Of a stretch of DNA of 15,403 nt, positions 1-7,044 are shown one piece after another (the first letter of the stretch is position 1; each line of letters opens with the position of its first letter). The position numbers and the translations under genes are program-made. The stretch is from JAIEPT01 sp038217425. GTDB taxonomy: Bacteria > Planctomycetota > Planctomycetia > Gemmatales > Gemmataceae. The notes beneath the pieces are model-generated. The model made no database searches. It saw only the letters and a list, made by a program, of their open reading frames with translations, and was not told the origin of the DNA. The stretch lies in contig JBBQPM010000172.1 of NCBI GenBank assembly GCA_038217425.1, forward strand, positions 1 through 15,403. Direction: 5' to 3'.

Positions 1-13
1 GATACATCCTTAG

Positions 14-1545
<1,532 letters not shown>

Positions 1546-1760
1546 TTATTAGCTTCCCAGATTTCTCCAGGTCATTCCTACTACCTCGACAAGTTCGAGG
1601 GCAGGGATAATATCAGCTAAACTAATCTGACAGTTTGAGGTCGCCTCTACAGGCATTGATCCAAAGGTCTCGACTATTCGATTTTTCAATCGTTTGCGAG
1701 GCGAGATCAATGCCGTAAAGGCACTTAACTCCCTCGCATATTGGCTTAAGGTTCTACTCG

Positions 1761-1774
1761 AATTGTCAAAGATC
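1761..1774 (-). promoter_or_regulatory. boxA-like antitermination site in the 16S leader
   Basis: On the minus strand the sequence GATCTTTGACAATT resembles the boxA element (consensus around TGCTCTTTAACA, often CTCTTTGACAA) that recruits NusB/S10 antitermination complexes in rRNA leaders. It sits about 215 nt upstream of the 16S 5' end and about 65 nt downstream of the predicted transcription start, the expected order. A T-rich run precedes it. The assignment rests on motif and position only. Confidence 0.6.
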
Positions 1775-1847
1775 AAAAAAACAAATAGCCGCCAGAGACA
1801 GCTACTCTTTTCTTTGCCGCAGCGACTTTCGTTACTGCGACAATCCT

Positions 1848-1899
1848 ATCATACGAATCCTATCGGCGAAGTGTCAACGCCCTCGTGAAAAATATTTGA
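1848..1899 (-). promoter_or_regulatory. Predicted strong sigma-70-type promoter of the 16S operon, with UP-like AT tract
   Basis: On the minus strand there is a consensus -35 TTGACA (1872-1877), an 18-bp spacer, and a -10 TATGAT (1848-1853). Transcription would start near 1840, giving a leader of about 295 nt before the 16S 5' end. Just upstream of the -35, 1884-1899 is an AT tract (TTTCAAATATTTTTCA), as expected for an rRNA UP element. This is the best match to a housekeeping promoter in the window. The leader (1546-1840) shows boxA and no convincing ORF. Confidence 0.75.
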
Positions 1900-1952
1900 A
1901 ACTCTGCCTTCACCAACCTTTCTTGAACCCGCGATTCTTCTGGTAACGTCTT

Positions 1953-2280
1953 CTAAATCAAAGACTTACGTGGCCTCCTCCCGGCGGCTTGTTTTTTGGA
2001 GAATTCGGCTTCGACTTCCAAGACGCTCTCCAGCGCCGCGGCCCCAACGTTCTGACGCACATCAGATTGATTAGCGTAAAGGGATTCATGACAGTGGCTT
2101 ACGGATGATCCCGCTCTTTGCGATCCCGGCTCGGCTAGACGGTCGCACCTCGGCGATTGTCACCCACATCACGTCGATTGGCCGTAAATTGTTTTATAAC
2201 AGTGGCTTACGGGTGATCCAGCTCCTTGGCGATCGCGGTCTCGGTCAGACGGTCACGGCCCGGTTAGACGGCCGCATCTC
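1953..2280 (-). pseudogene. Decayed 3' end of a helix-turn-helix protein gene, partly duplicated
   Basis: The minus strand has an open frame with no start codon, running from a TGA at 2160-2162 down to a TAG at 1953-1955. It reads like a genuine protein C-terminus: ...SVSHCHESLYANQSDVRQ, then an acidic helix AAALESVLEVEAEF, then a basic tail ending RRPRKSLI. Upstream, a second diverged copy encodes RLTETAIAKEL followed by an interrupted VSHCYKTIY. Together these resemble a helix-turn-helix of the pattern LTxxAIAKELGxSVSxxYKxIY. Frames are broken by indels between the copies, so no complete protein can be made. The family is not identified; a transposase, resolvase or regulator would all fit. 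Alternatively it is repetitive non-coding DNA that happens to read open for 68 codons. Confidence 0.45.
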
Positions 2281-2285
2281 CTCAA
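2061..2285. repeat. Two diverged direct repeats, period 108 bp, each with CGTAA-N19-TTACG
   Basis: Two copies are recognisable. The first is about 2061-2168 and the second about 2169-2285. Each contains CGTAA, exactly 19 bases, then TTACG (2075-2103 and 2183-2211), with ACAGTGGC immediately before the TTACG in both. Downstream, both share ATGATCC/GTGATCC, CTCxTTG/CTCTTTG, GCGATC and AGACGGTC segments. Small indels separate the copies. They coincide with the HTH gene relic on the minus strand, so they may be partial gene duplications or paired protein-binding sites. Confidence 0.6.
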
Positions 2286-2289
2286 GCAC

Positions 2290-2323
2290 AAACGAAAGAA
2301 GCCGCGGAGCATTGCTCCGCGGC
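2290..2323 (-). terminator. Rho-independent terminator of the secreted-protein gene
   Basis: A perfect 10-bp GC-rich stem (GCCGCGGAGC at 2301-2310 and its complement at 2314-2323) with a 3-nt loop lies 27 nt after the TAA stop of the minus-strand gene. On that strand it is followed by the T-rich stretch TTCTTTCGTTTG. This is the arrangement of an intrinsic terminator, and it isolates that gene from the rRNA promoter region. Confidence 0.8.
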
Positions 2324-2349
2324 CTTCGGGGGCGATCAGGGGATGGAAT

Positions 2350-3240
2350 TTACTGCGGGTAGCCGCCGTTGACCTGTTCGTAGGAAACTACCGGACAGGT
2401 CGGGTCGATGACTGTCTCCGTGTAGCAGTAGGTCTGGTAGGGGCAGTAGGTGACCGGGTGATAGCAGACGTCGGTCGCACACCAGTAGTAGTAGCACGTG
2501 GTCGAGGGGCAGTGGTACAGGTAGCTGCAGTAGCGCTGATCCCAGTAGCAGTGGCTCCAGTGGCAGTGGTGGTTGCCGTAGTAGCTGAAGCCGTGGTTGT
2601 GGCGTCGGCCGTGTTGGTGATGGTAGTTGTTGTGGTGGTGCTTGTTATGACGCATCACGTTGTTCAGGTTGGCCTTGGGGTTGGAGAGCGGGGACTTTCC
2701 TTGTTTGTTGCCGAGGTTACCCGGCCCCTTACCGTTCCCCTGGCCGTTGCCCATGCCGTTCCCTTGGCCCGGGCCTTTACCGTTGCCTTGACCCGTACCC
2801 TTACCGTTGCCTTGACCGTTCCCCTGTCCATTTCCCATGCCGTTGCCTTGTCCGGGGCCTTTGCCGTTCCCCATCCCCGTTCCGGAGCCGTGCGGTCCCT
2901 TGCCGGCGCCGGTACCGTTGCCTTGACCGGGGCCTTTGCCGTTGCCCATTCCGGTGCCGGAGCCGTGCGGACCCTTGTTGACGTTGCTGAAGGGGCTGGA
3001 CTGCTTGTTGACGTTGCTGAAGGGGCTGGACTGCTTGGTGAAGTTCGAGGGGCCGCTGGACTTGGCCATCGACTGCCCGGCTCCGCCCATTTTCGGGGAC
3101 CCCATCGAACCGCCGTTGGGGCGTCCGCCTCCGTTGGGGCGACCGCCGCCGCTGGGTCCGCCTTTGTTTGCCGCTTCGACGTTCGCGGCCAAGACCAGTG
3201 CGACACCCGTAGCGAATAGTTTGGACAGTAAGCTTTTCAT
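2350..3240 (-). CDS. Secreted Gly/Asn-rich repeat protein with a His- then Cys/Tyr-rich C-terminus
   Basis: This 296-residue protein has no recognised family. Residues 1-23 form a signal peptide (positive MKSLLSK, hydrophobic core, likely cleavage after NVEA), so it is exported. Residues 26-60 are Gly/Pro/Asn-rich. Residues 70-89 hold two tandem copies of SPFSNVNK. Residues 90-178 are imprecise GNGKGPGQ-type repeats. Residues 196-230 are His-rich, and 220-285 carry ten Cys among many Tyr residues. The last part could bind metal or form disulfides or dityrosine-type cross-links, which is inference. The ATG is supported by GGGAG six bases upstream. It has its own terminator downstream and another hairpin upstream, so it is probably monocistronic. 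The plus-strand open frame opposite is a by-product of the repetitive codons. Confidence 0.85.
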   Translation of the reverse strand: MKSLLSKLFATGVALVLAANVEAANKGGPSGGGRPNGGGRPNGGSMGSPKMGGAGQSMAKSSGPSNFTKQSSPFSNVNKQSSPFSNVNKGPHGSGTGMGNGKGPGQGNGTGAGKGPHGSGTGMGNGKGPGQGNGMGNGQGNGQGNGKGTGQGNGKGPGQGNGMGNGQGNGKGPGNLGNKQGKSPLSNPKANLNNVMRHNKHHHNNYHHQHGRRHNHGFSYYGNHHCHWSHCYWDQRYCSYLYHCPSTTCYYYWCATDVCYHPVTYCPYQTYCYTETVIDPTCPVVSYEQVNGGYPQ

Positions 3241-3324
3241 GACGTTCTCCCGTTTGGAAGTTTGAGTGAGTGGTTGTTACACCATGCTCATCGCGGGAGA
3301 ATCGTCGGGCGGACAGAAGATCGA

Positions 3325-3376
3325 AAAAATTAGTGAAAGGCCAGGGATGGCTATCCCTGGGCTTTCACCAATTTTT
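3325..3376 (-). terminator. Long palindrome acting as terminator and supplying the ABC-F stop codon
   Basis: A 52-nt, nearly perfect inverted repeat has 26-nt arms at 3325-3350 and 3351-3376. The arms end in A-tracts and T-tracts, so it could terminate in both directions. Its core is the CCCAGGGAT/ATCCCTGGG palindrome also found twice upstream of the same gene, here in the variant GGCCAGGGAT. The ABC-F stop codon TGA (3365-3367) lies inside the right arm, so the element has merged with the 3' end of the coding sequence. Confidence 0.7.
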
Positions 3377-5281
3377 CGCGTTGAGCTCCACGGCCTCCTC
3401 CCAGTGCTCGTAGAGCTGGGCGAGCCGGACTTTGGCCTCCTCGAAGACGCGGGCAGTTTCAGTGACCTTGGCTTTTTCCTTGTATATCTCCGGGGACGCC
3501 AGGCTGCGCTCGAGTTCCTGGACCTGGGTCTCCGTGGCCGCGATGTCGGCTTCGAGATCCTCAACCTTGCGGAAGGGGAACTTCCGTTTGCGTTTGGCCT
3601 TCCGGGCTTCTTCCTCCGCGGAGAGCGGGGGCGGGGCCTTCACTTCCTTCGTCTTCTTCGCCTTCTCCTCGTCGGCGCGGATCGCCATCATGCGGACGTA
3701 CGTCTCGTAATTTCCGTAAATGACGTGGACCGTGCCGTCGCCTTCCAGGGCGAGCAGCACATCGACGACACGGTTGAGGAAGTAGCGGTCGTGACTGACG
3801 ACGATCGCGGTCCCTTGGAAATCGAGCAGCGCCTGCTCCAGCGCATCGCATGCCCAGAGATCGAGATGGTTGGTCGGTTCATCGAGCACGAGCACGTTCA
3901 CGCCCGCGGCAACGAGTCGGGCGAGGGCGGCCCGGCTCCGTTCGCCGCCGCTGAGCTTGCCGACCTGCTGATGCACGATGTCCCCCACCATGCCGAATCG
4001 GCCCAGCAGATCGCGCATCTGCTGTTCGGTCGCCTGGTTGTCGTCGTAGGGCCAGACGGCGCGCATGACCGTCTTGTCGTCTTCCAGGCACCTCAAATGT
4101 TGATCGTAATAGCCGAACTCGACGAGGGCCCCGTGCTGGATTCGGCCGCTATCGGGCTCCTCCTGTTTCAAGAGGCAGCGCAGTAGCGTCGTTTTGCCCG
4201 AGCCGTTGGGTCCCATGATGCCGAGGCGCTGGCCGCGCTTGAGCTGGAAGCTGAGATTTTGAAACAGGGGCCGATCGTACGCCTTGCTCAGCTCGTCGAC
4301 TTGCAGGACGATGTCGCCGGACCTGCGGACTTCGCCGAAATGCATGTAAGGGGTTTCGATCTGCGTCGGCCTCTCGAGTACCTCGATTTTGTCGAGCTGC
4401 TTTTGCCGCGACTGTGATTGTCGCGCCAGCTGACCGTAGTGGTTCTTGCGAATGTACTCTTCTTTCTTCTCGATGAGTTCCTTCTGCGCCTGATAGGCCT
4501 TCAGTTGCTGTTCGTAGCGTTCGCCGCGGAGGCGCTGGTAGGCCTGGTAGTTGCCGGGGTAGGAGCTGATACGTTCGTTGTGCATCTCGAAGATCTTGGT
4601 GACGACCTTGTCGAGGAAGTAGCGGTCATGGCTGACGATGAGCATCGCCTCGGGCTGCCGGGCGAGGTAATCTTCGAGCCAGCGCGTGGCGGGGATGTCG
4701 AGATGGTTGCTCGGTTCGTCCAGGAGCATGACGTCTGGGGCGGAGAGGAGCAGTTTGGCGAGCATGAGTCGGCTTTGCTGCCCGCCGGAGAAGGTTTCGA
4801 CGGCGCGGTCATAATCGCTTTTGACGAAGCCGAGGCCTTCGAGGATTTCTTCGATGCGGTGATCGAGTTGATAGGCGTCGTGAAAGCGGAGCATTTCGTG
4901 CAGTCGGTCGTAGCGCATGGCGAGCGATTTGCGCTGGGTTTCGTCCTGCGCCTGAGCCAGAAGCTCGGCGGTGTGGAGCATGTCTTCATGGGCGGCGATG
5001 AGGTCTTTGAGCCCGGACTTGGCTTCTTCAAAGAGGGGCCGACCGCGGACGAACTGGGCGGTCTGCTGCAGGAGCGAGATCCTGGCGCCGGCATGGAGGC
5101 GGACGTCGCCGGTGTCGGGTTTGTCGACGCCCCCCAGGATTTTCATGAGCGTGCTTTTGCCGACGCCGTTGGGCCCGACCAACCCCGCGCGCTGGCCGGC
5201 GAACAACTCCAGGCCGAGGTTTTCGAAGAGGGGGCCTTGATCGAAGCCCCGGCTCAGATTTTCGCAACTTAGAAGCAGCAT
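3365..5281 (-). CDS. ABC-F family ATPase (Uup/YdiF/YheS-like)
   Basis: This is a 638-residue soluble protein with two ABC ATPase domains in one chain and no membrane segments, the ABC-F layout. ABC-F proteins bind the ribosomal E-site region and assist translation or confer antibiotic protection. Domain 1 has Walker A GPNGVGKST (36-44), signature SGGQQ (165-169), Walker B VMLLDEP (184-190) and an SHDR H-loop near 217. A charged helical linker (about 250-305) is the P-site-tRNA-interaction motif region. Domain 2 has GPNGSGKTT (357-365), SGGER (444-448), VLVLDEP (463-469) and SHDR near 496. A lysine-rich, coiled-coil tail covers about 540-638, as in Uup-type members. I chose the ATG at 5281; the frame stays open to a GTG at 5422, but those 47 codons run through palindromic repeats. 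The Shine-Dalgarno is weak. Which subfamily it belongs to is not settled. Confidence 0.93.
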   Translation of the reverse strand: MLLLSCENLSRGFDQGPLFENLGLELFAGQRAGLVGPNGVGKSTLMKILGGVDKPDTGDVRLHAGARISLLQQTAQFVRGRPLFEEAKSGLKDLIAAHEDMLHTAELLAQAQDETQRKSLAMRYDRLHEMLRFHDAYQLDHRIEEILEGLGFVKSDYDRAVETFSGGQQSRLMLAKLLLSAPDVMLLDEPSNHLDIPATRWLEDYLARQPEAMLIVSHDRYFLDKVVTKIFEMHNERISSYPGNYQAYQRLRGERYEQQLKAYQAQKELIEKKEEYIRKNHYGQLARQSQSRQKQLDKIEVLERPTQIETPYMHFGEVRRSGDIVLQVDELSKAYDRPLFQNLSFQLKRGQRLGIMGPNGSGKTTLLRCLLKQEEPDSGRIQHGALVEFGYYDQHLRCLEDDKTVMRAVWPYDDNQATEQQMRDLLGRFGMVGDIVHQQVGKLSGGERSRAALARLVAAGVNVLVLDEPTNHLDLWACDALEQALLDFQGTAIVVSHDRYFLNRVVDVLLALEGDGTVHVIYGNYETYVRMMAIRADEEKAKKTKEVKAPPPLSAEEEARKAKRKRKFPFRKVEDLEADIAATETQVQELERSLASPEIYKEKAKVTETARVFEEAKVRLAQLYEHWEEAVELNAKNW

Positions 5282-5300
5282 GAAGTCCGTATTTCCAAGG

Positions 5301-5327
5301 GAAAGCCCAGGGATGGCTATCCCTGGG
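5301..5327. repeat. Palindromic repeat, CCCAGGGAT family, copy 2
   Basis: GAAAG precedes a 22-nt core (5306-5327) with 9-bp arms CCCAGGGAT and ATCCCTGGG around the tetranucleotide GGCT. It lies 20-46 bases upstream of the ABC-F start codon, so it would form a hairpin in the leader of that mRNA. It is in inverted orientation to the copy at 5383-5409. Confidence 0.8.
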
Positions 5328-5382
5328 AACGCTGCAACAAACTGTATCCCGCCCGCCGAATCTGACGATTGCGCGGGGTTTC

Positions 5383-5409
5383 CCCAGGGATAGCCATCCC
5401 TGGGCTTTC
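5383..5409. repeat. Palindromic repeat, CCCAGGGAT family, copy 3
   Basis: This is the reverse complement of copy 2, including the flanking CTTTC (5405-5409). It begins 10 bases past the STAS stop codon in the direction of transcription. Copies 2 and 3 form an inverted pair spanning 5301-5409 that fills most of the 137-base gap between the STAS gene and the ABC-F gene. Confidence 0.8.
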
Positions 5410-5418
5410 GCAGCGCCG

Positions 5419-5781
5419 TCACGAGAGCGCCGCCAGCGCCTTCGCCTCGTCAGGGTAGTACGTGAAGAACTTTTCGACGCCGACGACTTGCAGCACCTTG
5501 AGCGCTTCGGGATGGACGTTGGCGAGCACGAGCCGGCCGCCGACCGCGTCGAGGCGTTTCTTGAGGTTGAGCAATTTCGCCAGGAAGACGCTGAACATGC
5601 AGCCGGGGTTCTCGGGGCCGAGCACCAGGACGAGGTTTTGGCATCCCTCTTCGTCGAGCAGGCGCGAAATTTCGCTGCCCAGTTCTTCGAGTTCAGCGTC
5701 CTCGACGACGCCCTTGAGCAGGCGCACGGAGCAGGCGTGCCCGTGTTTCTGCACCGCAATGAGGCGGAATGGCCGATCCAT
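5419..5781 (-). CDS. STAS-domain protein (anti-anti-sigma factor-like)
   Basis: A 120-residue single-domain protein of the STAS fold, the family of SpoIIAA/RsbV anti-sigma-factor antagonists, which act in the cytoplasm by partner switching with kinase-type anti-sigma factors. Visible are the alternating beta/helix pattern and the segment GCMFSVFLAKLLNLKKRL, followed by GGRLVLANVHPEALKVLQVVG, which matches the planctomycete STAS pattern (LSSAALGKLI..L, GGKL.L.N..P.....F...G). By that alignment Ser64 takes the place of the phosphorylated Ser, but the usual Asp before it is Phe and the next Ser is Val. The ATG at 5781 has GGAGG five bases upstream; a TTG one codon earlier is rejected. The gap to the upstream enzyme gene is 28 bases, so co-transcription is likely. 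The partner is unknown. Confidence 0.82.
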   Translation of the reverse strand: MDRPFRLIAVQKHGHACSVRLLKGVVEDAELEELGSEISRLLDEEGCQNLVLVLGPENPGCMFSVFLAKLLNLKKRLDAVGGRLVLANVHPEALKVLQVVGVEKFFTYYPDEAKALAALS

Positions 5782-5809
5782 CAAAACCTCCAGGAGAGAG
5801 AGGATTGCG

Positions 5810-6928
5810 CTAAACGGTCAGCATCCGATCGCGGGCAAGGATTTCCCACGCCCCCGTCACTTCGCCGTTCTCCACCACCAGCGCCTGCTTGTGCAGCGCA
5901 CACGTCGGACAGATGTGCGTCGGCACCGCGTACACCGGATCGCCCAGTTGAAATTGGCTCGCATTCGGCGTCTCGACCACGAGATGCTCCTCGTTGTGCA
6001 ACACCGCCTCGTACTGCGGGATGTTGAGCAGAATACAACGTTTGCCCGCGGGGGGATCGCCAGCGATAGCCTTGTAGCCGACGTCGAGCGTGAGCCGGGT
6101 GGGCGTTGGTTTGCTGATGACGCGCGAGAAGACCAGCGCCGCCGGCACGAACTCGGGCATGTCGCGGAAGCGGGTGCCGTACCCGTTGTCGTGCAGCACC
6201 GCGGTGCCGGGCGAGAGTTCCACGCCGGGCAGATCGATCTTGGCCCAGACCGGAAACGACGGCGTCCCGCCCAGCACCAAGCGCGGCACTGGCAGTCCCT
6301 CCTTGAGAAGTTGCGTCCGCATCGCAAGAACCGTTTGCCACGGCTCGCTCACCGTCTTTTGGCGATCCTCGGGTTTCTCCGCATGATTATGGCCATCGTA
6401 CACGTGCAGCCCGCCGGGAATCAACCCGGGGCTGACCGCGAGCGACTTGTAAAGCGCCAGCGCCTCGGGCCCGGGAGCGATGCCGGTACGGTTTTGACCG
6501 ACGTCGAGGTCGATCAGCACTTCCGCGGAGACGCCGAGAGCACTCAGAGCGGCCGACAGAAGCTTGACGCCGACGGGATGGTCGACGAGGGTGCTGAATC
6601 GGCTCTGGGGATACTTTTGCACGAGCCGGGCGAAGCGGGCGGCGTTGGGGCCGAGCATGGGGTAGGAGAGCAGAATATCGGGAACGCCGACCTGGGCGAG
6701 CATCTCGGCCTCGGCGATGGTGGCGCATTTGTGTTTGGCGATGCCCGCGTCCATTTCCATGCGCGCGATCTCGCGCGTCTTGTGTGTCTTGACGTGAGGC
6801 CTGAGCCGCTCCGGCGACCCGGCGCGGGCGAGCAGTCCAGCGATGTTTTGGCGGATGAGATCCTTGTAAAAGAGCAGCGACGGGCTGAGGATCTCGTCGG
6901 GATGGCGCAGGAGATACTTGGCGTCCAT
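5810..6928 (-). CDS. D-threonine aldolase / D-serine dehydratase-like PLP enzyme
   Basis: 372 residues of the fold-III (alanine-racemase-like) PLP enzymes, D-threonine aldolase/DSD family, which cleave or dehydrate D-3-hydroxy amino acids and need a metal beside PLP. The PLP lysine motif RPHVKTHK is at 43-50, with Lys47 the probable Schiff base. The barrel continues with IDLDVGQNRTGI (139-150) and GGLHVYDGHNH (172-182). The C-terminal metal site reads PTHICPTC, giving His338-x-Cys340. From memory, eukaryotic D-serine dehydratases use His-x-Cys for zinc while D-threonine aldolase uses His-x-Asp, so dehydratase-like chemistry is possible; the substrate cannot be read off. The ATG at 6928 has AGGA eight bases upstream. 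It leads a likely two-gene unit with the STAS gene. Confidence 0.88.
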   Translation of the reverse strand: MDAKYLLRHPDEILSPSLLFYKDLIRQNIAGLLARAGSPERLRPHVKTHKTREIARMEMDAGIAKHKCATIAEAEMLAQVGVPDILLSYPMLGPNAARFARLVQKYPQSRFSTLVDHPVGVKLLSAALSALGVSAEVLIDLDVGQNRTGIAPGPEALALYKSLAVSPGLIPGGLHVYDGHNHAEKPEDRQKTVSEPWQTVLAMRTQLLKEGLPVPRLVLGGTPSFPVWAKIDLPGVELSPGTAVLHDNGYGTRFRDMPEFVPAALVFSRVISKPTPTRLTLDVGYKAIAGDPPAGKRCILLNIPQYEAVLHNEEHLVVETPNASQFQLGDPVYAVPTHICPTCALHKQALVVENGEVTGAWEILARDRMLTV

Positions 6929-6948
6929 GGAGGGTTTCCTTGTCGATC

Positions 6949-7042
6949 AACTGCCGCCTGCTGGCGGCGCGGACGTGTGCCGACGGCGGATTTATTTTAT
7001 GCAAATGCCCACGCCCGCACCGCCAGGAGGCGGCGGCTAAAC
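6949..7042. repeat. Inverted pair of GC-rich palindromes (TTTAGCCGCC family), copy A
   Basis: Two small hairpins in opposite orientation lie about 40 bases apart in the gap between rseP and the D-threonine-aldolase-like gene. The first is GCCGCC-TGCT-GGCGGC (6953-6968). The second is CCGCC-AGGA-GGCGG (7020-7033) followed by CGGCTAAAC. The second ends two bases before the rseP stop codon. The layout and length (94 bases) match the pair at 10442-10537. It has no T-run, so it looks like a REP/BIME-type element rather than a classical terminator. Confidence 0.6.
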
Positions 7043-7044
7043 AG

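Noticed and set aside
2458..5272. Plus-strand open frames at 2458-3219, 3266-4186 and 4418-5272
   Set aside because: They mirror the repetitive secreted-protein gene and the ABC-F gene. They lack domains and read as valine/alanine-rich or acidic shadow sequence.
5282..5422. 47-codon N-terminal extension of the ABC-F protein from a GTG at 5422
   Set aside because: The extension translates two palindromic repeats and overlaps the STAS stop. The conserved ABC-F N-terminus begins at the ATG 5281.
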